A stretch of 64,000 nucleotides of DNA from CAWJHE01 sp963842455 (GCA_963842455.1 CAWJHE010000016.1:9882-73881), one strand, 5' to 3'. Shown: positions 35,394-47,428, numbered from the stretch's first letter. The notes: a model not told the origin generated them from the sequence alone. Numbers and translations are program-made.

Positions 35394-37068
35394 ATGTTTA
35401 AGAGAAGTTTCCAATTATTGATCGCCATCCTGGTAGTCAGCAGCATGATCTTAGCTGCCTGCCAGCCAGCCCCTGCAACAGAAGCGCCCGCACAACCAGG
35501 CCGCCACTGAAGCCCCCGCTGCGCCAGCCGCACCTGCTGCAACCGAAGCCCCAGCTGAACCGGTCGCTACCGAAGCGCCTGCTGCTACCGAAGCCCCAGC
35601 AGCCACCGAAGCGCCTGCTGAAGAACCAGTTGTTGGAAAAAGACACCCTGGTCTACGCTGTCAACGCCGATATCCGCACCCTGGACCCATCCCTGGCGTC
35701 CGGACGTTTGGACGTCTCCGTGTTGTACTCCGTCTTCGATCTGCTTGCTATCCGTGACACCAATGGCATTTCCCAGCCGCATGCTGCCGAATCCTGGAGC
35801 CGCGTCGACGACCTGACCTGGGAAATCAAGATCCGCCAGGGCATCACCTTCACCAATGGCGAGCCCCTGAACGCCGAAGCCGTCAAATTCACCATGGAAA
35901 GAGCCCGCGTTGCCGATTTCAATGACAACTACCAGCTGCCCAGCTCAGACCGGACTGACAGAAGTCAAAATCATTGACGATTACACCGTGCACTTCATCA
36001 CCGAAGCACCTGCCAACACCATGGAATTCTGGTTGGCTGAATCACCCATCCTCCCGCCCAAGTACTATGGCGAAAACTCCATCGAAGACGTTGCTGAAGC
36101 CCCCATCGGCTCTGGCGCTTACAAGTTCGTGGAATGGGTCAAGGACGATCATATCACCCTGGAACGCAACGAAGATTTCTGGGGACCCAAACCGGACTTC
36201 AAGTACATCACCTTCCGTGTCATCCCTGAAGCCAGCGCCCGCATCAATGAGCTGCGCGCCGGCAATATCGATGTCGCCTCCGCCCTGAGCCTCGACCAGG
36301 CCTCCCAGGCTGATTCTGATGTCTCCGCCGCCGTGTATGTGATCGGTTTGCGCAAGATGCACTTGACCGTCTCCTTCAGCGGCGAACAACCTGCCCTGCA
36401 GAACAAGCTCGTCCGCCAGGCATTGAACTACGCCGTGGACAAAGAAGCCATCGTCAATGACCTGCTCGGCGGCAACACCGACATCCTCTCCAGCTATGTC
36501 AACCCGCCCAACAACAACCCCGATCTGGAACCGTACCCCTACGATCCCGAGAAGGCAAAAGCTCTGCTTGGCTGAAGCCGGTTACGCCGATGGTTTTGAT
36601 GTCGTTATCGAAGGCCGTCCAGATGCTTACGGCTTCGACAAAGAGATCATGACTGCCCTGGCTGAATACCTCAAGATGGTCGGCGTGAATGCCACCGTGG
36701 AGTATGTTGAAAGCGGTTTGTTCTGGGAAAAAGCCGAAGTCCTGACAGCTTCAAAGGATTAGCCTGGTTAGGTTGGGCAGCTCTAATCAACCCGATTGTT
36801 GAGAACCTGATCCTGACTTGCGGTCACGTGGACAATGCTGCCAACTACTGCAACGAAGAAGTCGACGCCCTCTACAACCAGATGCTGGCTGAAGCCGATC
36901 CCGCTGTGCGCCAGGAATTGAACTTCCAGATCCAGGAACTGGTCTGGGACGACGCTCCCTGGCTATACCTGTGGCATCTGCCTATGGTTTATCGGCGTTT
37001 CCAACAGCGTAGATTATGCCCCGCGTGCGGATGGCTACATCTTCCTGTGGGAAGCGAAACTCAAGTAA
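35394..37068 (+). pseudogene. Oligopeptide/sugar ABC substrate-binding lipoprotein (family 5), many frameshifts
   Basis: Starts with lipobox ILAAC, then an Ala/Pro/Glu/Thr linker, then the SBP family-5 fold: LVYAVNADIRTLDPSLASGR, GISQPHAAESWSRVDDLTWE, ITFTNGEPLNAEAVKFTMER, IGSGAYKFVEWVKDDHITLE, VRQALNYAVDKEAIVNDLL and a C-terminal GYIFLWEAKLK. Frame changes lie near 35502, 35635, 35945, 36570, 36750 and 36983; most are repaired by deleting one base. Full length is about 555 residues, normal for DppA/OppA. GAGGAG lies before the ATG. It feeds the permeases and ATPases downstream. Confidence 0.85.
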
Positions 37069-37174
37069 AATAGTTTTCAGATTAGTTGAACTGTTTGGCT
37101 GGGGCAGGCATGCTTGCATCACAGAACCCCAAAACCCCAGCCAACACTTTTTTTGACATGCACGTGAAATAGAG

Positions 37175-37213
37175 AAGGCTGCCCCTGCTGGCTCGTTTCC
37201 AGGGGCAGCCCTT
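37175..37213 (+). promoter_or_regulatory. Intercistronic hairpin between binding-protein and permease genes
   Basis: AAGGCTGCCCCTG and CAGGGGCAGCCCTT form a strong stem 20 bases before the permease ATG. There is no T run. Hairpins here often stabilise the binding-protein mRNA and reduce read-through, so that more binding protein than permease is made. Confidence 0.6.
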
Positions 37214-37232
37214 AGTGAGAAGAATCAAAGGT

Positions 37233-38152
37233 ATGAGCACATATATCCTGCGTCGATTGTTACAAGGTATCCTCACCTTTTTAGGCGTTTCCCTGCTGGT
37301 CTTTGTCATGGGACGTATGACCGGCGACCCCATTCGCCTGCTGGTGCCCGAGACCGCCACCGCTGAGCAGCGCCAGGCGGTACGCGAATCCCTGGGGCTG
37401 GACAAACCCATCCTGGTGCAATACGGCATGTTCCTGTTCAACCTGGCACAGGGCGACCTGGGACGCTCCTACTTGCAGCGCACTGAAGTCACCGAATTGG
37501 TCCTCGGCCGCATGCCAGCCACCCTGCAGCTCGCCTTGGTCTCCATCGTCCTTAGCGTTATCATCTCCATCCCCATCGGCGTCTTCGTCGCCTTGAAACG
37601 CAATACCTTTTGGGATTTGCTCGGCAGCGGATTGGCCTTGCTGGGTCAGGCAACCCCCAACTTCTGGCTGGGTATGATCCTGATCATCATCTTCGGGGTC
37701 GAGCTTGAAAATCTTGCCCATCTCTGGACGCGGTACACCCGCCCATATTATCCTGCCAGCCACCACCTTAGCGCTGGCTTCGGTCGGCTACTTCGTGCGC
37801 CTGATGCGTTCCAGCATGCTGGATGTTTTGGGACAAGATTATATGCGCACCGCCAAGAGCAAAGGCGCAACCAACACAGCCATTCTCTACCAGCATGGCC
37901 TGAAAAATGCCCTCATCCCGGTCATCACCATGATGGGTATGCAATTTGGCAATATCCTCACCGGCGCATTTATTGTAGAAACGGTATTCGCCTGGCCAGG
38001 GATCGGTCGACTGGGCGTCACATCGCTCTTCGAACGCGACTTTCCCGGTCATCCAGGGCGTGATTGTGCTCAGCTCGGCAGTCTTCGTGCTCTCCAACCT
38101 GCTGGTGGATATCCTCTACTCGGTGCTGGACCCACGCATCCGCATGGATTAA
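37233..38152 (+). pseudogene. ABC transporter permease (DppB/OppB type), frameshifted
   Basis: The repaired protein has about 306 residues. The start, TYILRRLLQGILTFLGVSLL, is typical of DppB, then MTGDPIRLLVPETATAEQRQ, LDKPILVQYGMF and YLQRTEVTELVLGRMPATLQ. After a change near 37708 (an extra G in CTTGAAAAT) it reads LPISGRGTPAHIILPATTLA, then the EAA loop DYMRTAKSKGA, then PGIGRLGVTSLFERDF. A second change near 38045 gives PVIQGVIVLSSAVFVLSNLL, ending YSVLDPRIRMD. Six helices expected. Pairs with the next permease. Confidence 0.85.
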
Positions 38153-38155
38153 AGT

Positions 38156-39062
38156 ATGACAACCTTATCGACACCATCAAATTTCAAGAGTTTCAAGCGT
38201 AAATTGCCCCGCTGGTTGGATGCTTTGCTTTCCAGCCCAGGTGGTATAGCCGGCAGCCTCATTATTATTGTCGTGGTGATCATGGCTGTATTCGCTCCTG
38301 TGATTTCTCCCTACAGCCCTTCCGAATTCAGCATGCGCGACCGTCTTGCAGCCTCCCTCAGTCGTTCCAACCCAAGAAGGAAAAATTCCGCATTATTTAG
38401 GCACCGATTCGCTCGGACGCGATCTGCTCAGCCGCGTCATCTACGGCGCCAGGGTCTCGCTCCTGCTGGGATTGATCTCATCATTGCTCGGCGGAGTGGT
38501 CGGCATCGGGCTGGGTATGCTGGCTGGTTACTATGGCGGGCGGGTGGATTCGATTATTTCCTTGTTGATCAATATCCAGCTGGCCTTCCCCTTTACCTTG
38601 CTGGCGATCTTCATTATCTCCATCTTTGGAGGCGGTCTGGAAAAACTGGTGATTGTGCTGGCTTGGGCCACCTGGGTGAACTACGCCCGCATCATGCGCG
38701 GCCAGGTGATTGCCGTCAAAGCGCGCGAATATGTCGAAGCGGCTTATTCCATGGGCGCCAAACCTTTACGGGTGATGCTGCGCCATATTCTGCCTAACGC
38801 CGTTTCCCCCCTGACCGTCGTGGCTACCTTTACCATCGCTTCGGTGATCCTGCAGGAATCATCCCTGAGCTTCCTGGGTTTAGGCGTCAACCCCGAAACC
38901 CCCACCTGGGGCTCGATCCTCAGCGACGGGCGCTCCTATCTTCAGGACGCCTGGTGGATCGCCACCCTGCCTGGTGTCGCCCTGCTGATCACTGTGCTGG
39001 GCGCAAACTTGTTCGGCGATTGGCTGCGCGACTACCTGGACCCGCGCCTGCGTATGCAGTAG
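38156..39062 (+). pseudogene. ABC transporter permease (DppC/OppC type), one frameshift
   Basis: About 301 residues after removing one T near 38348. The N-terminal helix (GSLIIIVVVIMAVFAPVISP) is followed by HYLGTDSLGRDLLSRVIYGA, the DppC/OppC signature, then the EAA loop REYVEAAYSMGAKPLRVMLR and LGLGVNPETPTWGSIL. It ends DYLDPRLRMQ. Forms the membrane channel with the preceding permease for import of short peptides or glycosylated amines. Confidence 0.87.
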
Positions 39063-39084
39063 GCTGATGCATTTTAAAAACAAG

Positions 39085-39120
39085 AAATCTTTGCGTACTT
39101 TGCGACTTTGCGAGAGATAA
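39085..39120. repeat. CTTTGCGACTTTGCGAGAGAT short repeat
   Basis: TCTTTGCGTACTTTGCGACT then TTGCGAGAGATAAAG lies between the permease and kinase genes. It matches words at 12885, 18510-18540 and 60640-60662. Confidence 0.55.
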
Positions 39121-39150
39121 AGTAATAAATAATTTTATTGGAGCGAAACA

Positions 39151-40072
39151 TTGTTAAACCTGGTAAACCTTGGAAATGTGACCATCGATGATGTCGTGCT
39201 GTACGACGGCTCGGTGAGCATGGGCGCCTTTGGCGGCGATGCCGTCTACGCCTCCTTAGCTGCGGGTTTGTGGTCCCCCGATATTCAATTCGTCGCCCCC
39301 ATCGGCAACGATTATCCCCCCGAAAATATCCAGGCTCTCAAGCGAAGAGGCTGGGGCGAAGAATGCCTGCCGGTGCGCGACGTACCTACCCATCGCAACT
39401 GGGTTATCTACGAAAACGACGGACGCCGCACCTGGGTGCTGCGCTCCAACCGGGATGATTTCTTCACACTCTCGCCCCTGGTAGCGGATATTCCGCAGAA
39501 ATTCCTGGCAGTCGCGTGCTTTCCTGGTTTTGGCGATGGACCTGGCTGCCCAGGAGAATCTGGTCAATGGGCTGCACGGTGGCAAATCCCTGGTTGCCCT
39601 GGACCCGCAAGAAGACAATATCGTCGGGCATGAAAAGCTCGTCCTGGAGATGCTGCGCAAGGTGGATATCTTCCTGCCCAGCGAGATCGAAGTCCAGCGC
39701 CTGCTCGGACATGACGACTACCGCCTGGCTGCCCGGCAATTCTGTGAATACGGCTGCCAAGTGATCGCCATCAAGCTGGGTGAAAAGGGCTCCCTGGTTT
39801 ACGAGAAAGCCACCAACCAGTTCTTTGAAATACCGATCTACAAGACCAAAACCGTGGATACCACCGGCGCAGGCGATTCATTTAGCGGCGGCTTTATGAG
39901 CCAATATGCACGCAACCAGAATGTCTTGCTCAGCGGGCTGGCGGGTACGGTAAGCTCATCCTTCTGCGTTGAAGGCTTTGGTCTGGCGCATATGTTTGAT
40001 GTAACCCCGCAGATGGCCGCCGAACGACTGAAGGAATTGAGCGCTAGCCTCAATCTATCCACACAGGTTTAA
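39151..40072 (+). pseudogene. PfkB-family sugar kinase, one frameshift
   Basis: About 306 residues after removing one G near 39512. N-terminal NLGNVTIDDVVLYDGSVSMG and FGGDAVYASLAAGLW bind the sugar. The C-terminal DTTGAGDSFSGGFMSQYA is the PfkB signature 2 with its catalytic Asp and the anion hole. The start is a TTG behind TTGGAGCG. In FrlD-type pathways a PfkB kinase phosphorylates a fructosamine before a SIS deglycase splits it, and both partner types are in this operon. Ribokinase-like or tagatose-6-phosphate kinase activity is also possible. Confidence 0.82.
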
Positions 40073-40115
40073 ACCGTGGTCATAATCGTTTTATCGCTGC
40101 ACAAGGTGATTTGAA

Positions 40116-41101
<986 letters not shown>

Positions 41102-41102
<1 letters not shown>

Positions 41103-42082
41103 TGGCTTCCAATCCTGTTCTGCTGAGCGTACAAAACCTGGTCAAACATTTCCCCATTACTCGCGGGGTTGTGATCCAAAAAAAGGTCGGGCAGGTGCAT
41201 GCCGTAGATGGCCTCTCCTTCGACATCTTACGCGGCGAAACCCTGGGCCTGGTAGGAGAATCGGGCTGTGGAAAATCCACCACCGGCCGCACCATCATCC
41301 AATTGCTGCGCCCCACCTCCGGTAAGGTGCTCTTTGAAGGGCAGGACCTGGTCGAGTTGAAAGGCGAAGAGCTGCGCAAGAAAAGACGCAAAATGCAGAT
41401 GATCTTCCAGGACCCCTACGCCTGCCTGAACCCGCGCATGACGGTCAGCGAGATTGTGCGCGAGCCGCTCGAAATCCACAATGTCGGCGAACGGCGCAGC
41501 CTGGAAGAGCGCGTCCAGGAAATTCTTGAGCTGGTCGGGTTGAACCCCTCATTTTCCAGTCGCTATCCGCATGAATTCTCCGGCGGGCAAAGGCAGCGTA
41601 TTGGCATCGCCCGCGCCATCGCCCTCAACCCGGACCTGATCGTTTGCGACGAACCCATCTCTGCCCTGGATGTCTCCGTGCAGGCGCAAGTCGTCAACCT
41701 GCTGGAAGACCTGCAGCAATCTCTGGGGTTAACCTACCTGATGATCGCCCACGACCTTTCGATGGTACGCCATATCAGCGACCGCGTGGCCGTTATGTAC
41801 CTGGGCATCATCGTAGAGCTGGCCAGTCGGGATGAGCTCTACAAACACCCGCTGCACCCCTATACCACCGCATTGCTCTCCGCCGTGCCCATTCCCGATG
41901 CCCGCGCCGAACGCCAGCGCCAGCGCATCATCCTGGAAGGCGACGTGCCCACACCGGTCAACCCGCCCTCTGGCTGCCGCTTCCGCACACGCTGCCCCCT
42001 GGCCACCGCAGTGTGCGCCGAACAACAGCCCGAATTCCGCCAGGCCAGCCCCGGTCACTGGGTTGCCTGTCATTTGGTGTAA
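41102..42082 (+). CDS. ABC transporter ATP-binding protein (OppF/DppF type)
   Basis: 326 residues from ATG 41102, with GAGGAGAGAACG upstream; an in-frame start at 41066 lies inside the previous gene and is unlikely. Walker A GESGCGKSTTG, Q-loop IFQDPYACLNP, signature FSGGQRQRIGIARA, Walker B LIVCDEPISALD, H-loop IAHDLSM, and the C-terminal CRFRTRCPLATAVC Cys cluster. Second ATPase of the importer. Last gene of the operon. Confidence 0.92.
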
Positions 42083-42143
42083 GTACCATCGCCAAATGCC
42101 GATCACGTTTAGACAGACCTCCCCCATGTAATAGTAGCCAGGG

Positions 42144-42545
42144 TCAGCATCCAAAAGCCTTTGGTTTCCCCATCATCAGCGTACCTACATAATCGGTTTT
42201 GCTGGCATGCGGGTGCTCGATATCTGTGGGATCCCCGATCACAAAGTCAGCTTCTTCATTGAAAAGCAATGTTAGCATTGCCTGGAGACCATTCTCTTGT
42301 AAGAAACGTTGGATACGCTTATAACAGACTGCTTCGTTTCCTGGCATTTTTGCTGTAATTTCGCTGAGCCGCGGCGAGCGAGCTTCCATGATCCCTTGTA
42401 GGATTTCGCTCGTAACTTCTATGTTGGATGCAGCGGAGCTTGTACAACAGTCTGTGAGGGAGGAAATGGAACTTGTCCACTTACCATGACCGCTGAAATA
42501 GACGCTTTTGTGACCTTGGGTAGTTATGGGACAGATGACGACCAT
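42144..42545 (-). pseudogene. Remnant of an IS4/IS701-like transposase, N-terminal part only
   Basis: The minus strand reads GHGKWTSSISSLTDCCTSSA, SEILQGIMEARSPRLSEITA, KMPGNEAVCYKRIQRFLQEN, then EADFVIGDPTDIEHPHASKT and DYVGTLMMGKPKAFGC, and stops. The pattern ARSPRLSEI..MPG....YKRIQRFL and FVIGDPTDI..P.A.KTDYVG is that of the N-terminal region of IS4/IS701-type transposases, including the first catalytic Asp. The rest is missing. No inverted ends were found. It marks an old insertion just after the importer operon. Confidence 0.7.
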
Positions 42546-42908
42546 ATTGGGTTGATTTACGAAGAACAGGGAGATTATTCGGATCTAATCTTGGAGGCCA
42601 TCCGACCAAATGTTATCATACAACAACATTCATGGAGGAGGGACACACATTTTCTTGGAATAAGACGAGAAGGAGTATCCTGGTCATGGTCATGCGCCTC
42701 ATGTCCTGATAAGTGTCCTGTACACCTGCCCATGATTCGTAAATCTGTGGTTACCCCCTATTATCGTAATCCTTATCCAATTCCAGGTTCTCCCAATCCA
42801 GAGCCCCTTAGTCCATATCCGTAAAAACCAATTATAATCATACCAATAATGTAACCTTCTGCCACTTTTTTTGGGATGGTCGCCAGAAAATTATACTTAG
42901 GTCAAACA
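42546..42908. other. Non-coding stretch, 360 bp
   Basis: I find no supported gene. A rightward ORF of 112 codons starting at 42486 overlaps the transposase remnant on the other strand and lacks a ribosome site or family signature. The region may include the outer end of the decayed insertion element. Confidence 0.4.
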
Positions 42909-44393
42909 ATGAGAAATCGCCTTTGTTTTGTTCCAATGCTCGTATGGGCGCTCACTGCTTGCCAGACTATCACCATTTCACCAACCCAATTGCCATCGGT
43001 ACAAACCTCATCGCAGCCGGTATCGACTTCGACAGAGGTAGGAGCCTTATTACCCTCTATGATCCCTGCATCTACACCGATTGGCTCAATTTCTCCTTCA
43101 GTAACTTCTTCTCTTGTACCGTTCTCTACCACCATGCCACCAGCTACGATCCCGGTGAAGTTCAGCAACTTTGACTGGGATGTACGTCCACCCATCGATG
43201 TGTCGCATGAACCTCCCTTGATAGCAAAATCGAACGAGACTGTAAATCTCAAATTTAGCCTGGCATGCGCGTATGACAGATCCCCTTGCCTGCCAAACGC
43301 AACCTTATATGTGTCCTATGGGGAGAAACATCCTTTTTCTCCGATTTCTCTTACAGAAGAAAACCAAAATGGCTTACGTGTTCTTACTGCCAACCTTCCA
43401 GCAAGCGATGAAAAAGGGCAATCCTTACGCTATTATCTTCAGGTGAACGATCCGGCAGCAGGTCTGGATGTTCGTTATCCACTGGAAGGAACGCTTGATC
43501 TGTTCATAACCCCAGACTTCATCCAGATTGACTTACCTGATCAGCAACCGGCAGAGGTCAGGGATCTGGCGCTCGAACTGCCCTGGGGAGATGGCCTTGA
43601 AGCAGTCGGACTGCAAAAATATGAGGGCTATCCCCCGCTTGTAGGGCCTCTCGCCATGGACGTGGCAGACGATGGGAGGATTGGCCTGCTGGATTACGTC
43701 AATGAGCGGATCTTGATCTTCGATCCGAACGAAAAAAAGTATCTCGCCAATCCTTTGCCTTTCAAATTACAAGGTCGCGGGGATATACAATTCGACCGGA
43801 GCGGGCAAATTGCTGTGTTTGATCCAGTGGGAGAGCCAATGGATCAATCCACAGTGAACATTCCACAGATCTATCGTCTACTTCCAGATGGACGAATTGG
43901 CGTACAAGCGCCTGTTTTTGTCTGGATACCCGGTCGGCTGACCCAGGACTTGGAGGTTTTGGATTTGCGTGATCGCCGGTTTGTAGCCCCCTTTCTATCT
44001 TCCGGAGAGATCAACTCTCGCGAAGGACAAAGACATCGCCGTAATCCAAACCTTCTCTACCGGTATGTGAAAGGTTTGGAGCCTTATGTGGCTCGTTTCG
44101 CAGATGTGGAGGCAGGCTTGGCTTTCGAACTCCATTCCGTATCTCCCCTTGGTGCAATCGTGTCTTTAGATAAGAAACCCCAAGGGTATATCGTTGTGAT
44201 CGAAGTTCAGCCGCAGTACCGTGCAATCTGGTTTGATCGCTCAGGTGCGATTTTGAAAGACGTTGTCTTGCCGGATGAATATTATTCAGACATGAGTTTC
44301 TCTAGTCGTACATCAGTCAACTCACATGGCGACCTCTACGTGTTGAACTCCACAAAAACCGGCGTACAAATACTCTATGTGTCTGCGCCATGA
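42909..44393 (+). CDS. Exported lipoprotein with beta-propeller-like repeats
   Basis: 494 residues from ATG 42909. Lipobox LTAC is followed by about 75 residues of Ser/Thr/Pro linker, then a beta domain (FDWDVRPPIDVSHEPPLIAK). Segments such as GPLAMDVADDGRIGLLDYVN, ERILIFDP and GDIQFDRSGQIAVFDPVG follow, with the DG(R/Q)I..LD rhythm of NHL/propeller blades. Function unknown; probably a surface binding protein. It lies in a decayed neighbourhood with no operon partner. Confidence 0.65.
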   Translation: MRNRLCFVPMLVWALTACQTITISPTQLPSVQTSSQPVSTSTEVGALLPSMIPASTPIGSISPSVTSSLVPFSTTMPPATIPVKFSNFDWDVRPPIDVSHEPPLIAKSNETVNLKFSLACAYDRSPCLPNATLYVSYGEKHPFSPISLTEENQNGLRVLTANLPASDEKGQSLRYYLQVNDPAAGLDVRYPLEGTLDLFITPDFIQIDLPDQQPAEVRDLALELPWGDGLEAVGLQKYEGYPPLVGPLAMDVADDGRIGLLDYVNERILIFDPNEKKYLANPLPFKLQGRGDIQFDRSGQIAVFDPVGEPMDQSTVNIPQIYRLLPDGRIGVQAPVFVWIPGRLTQDLEVLDLRDRRFVAPFLSSGEINSREGQRHRRNPNLLYRYVKGLEPYVARFADVEAGLAFELHSVSPLGAIVSLDKKPQGYIVVIEVQPQYRAIWFDRSGAILKDVVLPDEYYSDMSFSSRTSVNSHGDLYVLNSTKTGVQILYVSAP

Positions 44394-44509
44394 AATTCTT
44401 ACTTAAATCTGCGAATGGCCAACATTATGGTAATAATCTCCTCTCCTTCACCACCACCAAATCACTGCCGCTTCTGCCAAACACCTCCGGCGAGTATAAC
44501 TCCTCCGCC

Positions 44510-44690
44510 TTGGCGGGGGGGGCCACTAACGTTCCGGGCGTGGCAGCGCGGGCGATTTAGGTGCACTGGTACAGGCGTCCAGGACCTTCCTTGCTCAGCG
44601 CCAGGTTCTGCAGACTGCTGGTATCCCAGGGCAGCTCGCTCAGGAAGCTCATCGCGGCCAGGATCTCGCGGCGTTCGGTGGTGCGGCTAT
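44510..44690 (-). pseudogene. GC-rich gene fragment, C-terminal end of an unknown protein
   Basis: The minus strand from about 44690 reads HSRTTERREILAAMSFLSEL, then PWDTSSLQNLALSKEGPGRL, then YQCT and a stop at 44556. The segment has coding-like composition and is distinctly more GC-rich than its neighbours, and it has no start codon. It looks like the tail of a lost gene. The following gene starts on its edge. Confidence 0.35.
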
Positions 44691-45501
44691 GGTGGATAAA
44701 AAAAACGACTCGATATTGGTCAAATGGAAGTCTGCAGTCTTGTTATTCTTTTTGTGTTTTGTTGGTTTTCTAAGCTATCAAATAGCATTATCCAAAGCAA
44801 GTTCCATAGCCAGCGAAGCACAAAATCAAACGTACAAAGAATCTATTGTCGATTTATCGATTCCCACCGCTAGCAAAAACCTGGTTGCCCTCAACTGGAA
44901 TTGTGTGGGACCAGAAGTTGCAGTTTTACGGACGAAATTAGCCCTGATGCCAGAATCTGATGTGAGCAATAGAGAAACCATTGAAGGAGAAATCGAGGCA
45001 TGGGAAACCCTGATAGCCATCTGTGAAACCGTAACGCCACCGGCGGGTATTCCTGAAGATTTGCTTCAATTTACGCGAGAAACTGTCCCCCCATTTGAAA
45101 CAGGCATTTTCGAGGGGCAGCCAGGCGCATATTTTCATGGGTTTGAGGCAAAAATCGAGAACCATTGGAAGGGAATCATGGATGGAAAGTATGTTTTTGT
45201 GTTCGCCGGCGCCTGGGTAGACGATCCTGACCAGGGATTTATTAAGGTGCAAATTACCCCAAAGAGAGGAAACCCAGTTTGGAGTTACTTTCCAAGCCCT
45301 CAAAAATCAGGCGCATTACGGATAATTGACGCAAAGGGTACACGCCTGGTTATCCAATCAGCCAACGACAAAAACATCTTATATTTTGATATACCCGCCC
45401 TCACCTATGTTCGTTCACTGGATGAAACCGTGCCTCCTGCTTCCGCAACTGAAATTCCTGCTACTGCACAACCTACCACTTTTCAATATCCATATCCATG
45501 A
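44689..45501 (+). CDS. Membrane-anchored exported protein of unknown function
   Basis: 270 residues: a short basic start, one membrane helix (AVLLFFLCFVGFLSYQIAL), then an extracytoplasmic region. That region has a charged helix (about 70-110) and a beta domain (FHGFEAKIENHWKGIMDGKY). It ends in a Pro/Thr/Ala tail. No family recognised. The start codon lies at the edge of a GC-rich remnant and lacks a clear ribosome site; a later start is possible. A gap of 290 bp with nothing recognisable follows. Confidence 0.55.
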   Translation: MVDKKNDSILVKWKSAVLLFFLCFVGFLSYQIALSKASSIASEAQNQTYKESIVDLSIPTASKNLVALNWNCVGPEVAVLRTKLALMPESDVSNRETIEGEIEAWETLIAICETVTPPAGIPEDLLQFTRETVPPFETGIFEGQPGAYFHGFEAKIENHWKGIMDGKYVFVFAGAWVDDPDQGFIKVQITPKRGNPVWSYFPSPQKSGALRIIDAKGTRLVIQSANDKNILYFDIPALTYVRSLDETVPPASATEIPATAQPTTFQYPYP

Positions 45502-45793
45502 ACCAGCCGTCATAGGGCGGTGGGTTTGTAGGGATTCACTATTGGCCTTATGTCATCTAGTGATGTCCAGTGCACCAAACCTAACAAAAATGCAAGGTCG
45601 GGGATTCCCCCATAAAAATTCTATAAATTCTCATCTTTCCTCGTATCCTCATCCACCTTTTCACGTCTAAGTTTATAAAGCTGCATGCTTCTGGGCGCAG
45701 GTCATGCAGCGCTTGCTGAACAACGCAAGTGAATGACTCTAAGCAACGTACTCTATCGAGTGCCATCACAAAACGACTCGAAAGGCAGAAAAG

Positions 45794-47428
45794 ATGACAC
45801 AACTCTCCCAGAAACGAAAGCGCGCCCTGACTGTTGCCTTGATCCTGATATTTTCACTGGCTGTTTTCGCCAGCGGCGCGTATGCGGCTGCCCCAACCCG
45901 TGTTTTTGTGCAATACCACCCTGGGGGGCAGGCGGCAACGCATGCAGAATTATTCCGCGCTGGGGCAAAAATTCACTACCACTTCGCCGACCTGGATTCA
46001 TTCGTGGTCAGCCTCCCTAACGTAGCCTTGCAGGGTTTACAGCGCAGCCCATTTATTGCCTCGATTGAAGAAGATCCCTTGCGCAAACCAGTTGAAAGCA
46101 TGCGCACCAGCGTATCCATCGCGCCGGCATCTACCAGCAGCCAGGTCGTGCCTTACGGCGTGGACATGGTGCAGGCGCGTCAGATTTGGGATGCGAACCG
46201 GGATGGCAAGATTGACCGCAAAGCCCCCACTGGCGCGGGTCGCACGGTGTGCATTATCGACACCGGTTTCTGGTCAGACCACGAAGATTTCTCCGGTGTG
46301 GACGTGTTAGGCGGCTATACTCAAACCAACACCAACCCCGACGACTGGACCTTCGACGGAGTCGGCCATGGTACGCATGTGGCCGGAACCATCGCCGCCA
46401 TGAACAATGACCTGGGCGTGGTTGGAGTCACCCCCGGAACAGTTTCTCTCTATATCGTCAAAATCTTCGGCGATGATGGCTTATGGGTCTCCAAAGCGCA
46501 CGCCTCGGATCTGATTGCAGCAGGTTATCATTGCGCCGATAACGGCGCCAATATTATCAGCATGAGCCTGAGCGGCACCCAAAAGAGCGGCAAAGAGGAA
46601 ATGGCTTTCGATAACCTGTATGCAGCCGGCATTCTCTCCGTGGCTGCAGCCAGCAACGACGGTATCGACGAATACCATTACCCGGCATCCTACGATTCGG
46701 TGATTTCGGTTGCCGCCCTGGATGAAACCTACATGGTTGCAGATTTCTCGCAATTCAACGACCAGGTTGAATTGGCTGCGCCAGGCGTCGCCGTACTCAG
46801 CACCATCCCCTACCTGGAAGTCAACCAACTGACGGTTGATGGCGAGACCTTTAATGCCAACCATATTGAGTACAGCCCCTATATCAATGCAGGCGGGGTT
46901 TTGGTGGATGGCGGTCGCTGTCTGGCTACAGATAATTGGGATGGCGCAGTCGTATTATGCGAGCGTGGCGATATCTCCTTCTTTGATAAAGTCATGAATG
47001 TCCAGAACAGCGGCGGCGTGGCAGCTGTGATCTATAACAACGAACCGGGTAGTTTCTTCGGCACCCTGAGCGAAGGCAATTCATCTACGATTGTCGCCAT
47101 CTCGCTCAGCCAGGAAGATGGGCAATACCTGGTTGCCAACAAGCTGGGCCTGTGGGCGGATATTTCCACCAACATCACCTGGAACGCCAGCAGTTACGAA
47201 GCCTGGGACGGCACTTCCATGGCCACCCCGCACGTCTCTGCCGTGGCTGCCCTGATCTGGAGCTGGGACCCCAGCCTGAGCAACGGCAAAATTCGGGAAG
47301 CCCTGCAAGCCACCGCCTTAGACCTGGGCGACCCGGGTCGGGATGTGTATTATGGCTATGGCCTGGTGCAAGCCTACGATGCCTGGGTCTACCTGGGCGG
47401 AGGCAAACCCGCCAAACCACCCAAATAA
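45794..47428 (+). CDS. Secreted subtilisin-like S8 serine protease with PA domain
   Basis: 544 residues, intact. Signal peptide (about 1-31), I9-like propeptide (35-95), catalytic domain with Asp156 (CIIDTGFWSDHED), His192 (GHGTHVAGTI), oxyanion Asn288 (AAASNDG) and Ser475 (WDGTSMATPHVS). A PA domain is inserted between Asn and Ser (about 340-460; NSGGVAAVIYNNEPG). It ends shortly after the catalytic domain with a GGGKPAKPPK tail. Calcium-dependent extracellular endopeptidase by family. It has the same Asp-His-PA-Ser arrangement as the broken protease at 427-3400 but is shorter and not a close copy. Confidence 0.92.
   Translation: MTQLSQKRKRALTVALILIFSLAVFASGAYAAAPTRVFVQYHPGGQAATHAELFRAGAKIHYHFADLDSFVVSLPNVALQGLQRSPFIASIEEDPLRKPVESMRTSVSIAPASTSSQVVPYGVDMVQARQIWDANRDGKIDRKAPTGAGRTVCIIDTGFWSDHEDFSGVDVLGGYTQTNTNPDDWTFDGVGHGTHVAGTIAAMNNDLGVVGVTPGTVSLYIVKIFGDDGLWVSKAHASDLIAAGYHCADNGANIISMSLSGTQKSGKEEMAFDNLYAAGILSVAAASNDGIDEYHYPASYDSVISVAALDETYMVADFSQFNDQVELAAPGVAVLSTIPYLEVNQLTVDGETFNANHIEYSPYINAGGVLVDGGRCLATDNWDGAVVLCERGDISFFDKVMNVQNSGGVAAVIYNNEPGSFFGTLSEGNSSTIVAISLSQEDGQYLVANKLGLWADISTNITWNASSYEAWDGTSMATPHVSAVAALIWSWDPSLSNGKIREALQATALDLGDPGRDVYYGYGLVQAYDAWVYLGGGKPAKPPK

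Noticed and set aside
42486..42824. Rightward ORF of 112 codons
   Set aside because: It overlaps the transposase remnant on the other strand and has no ribosome site, domain or coding-like pattern.
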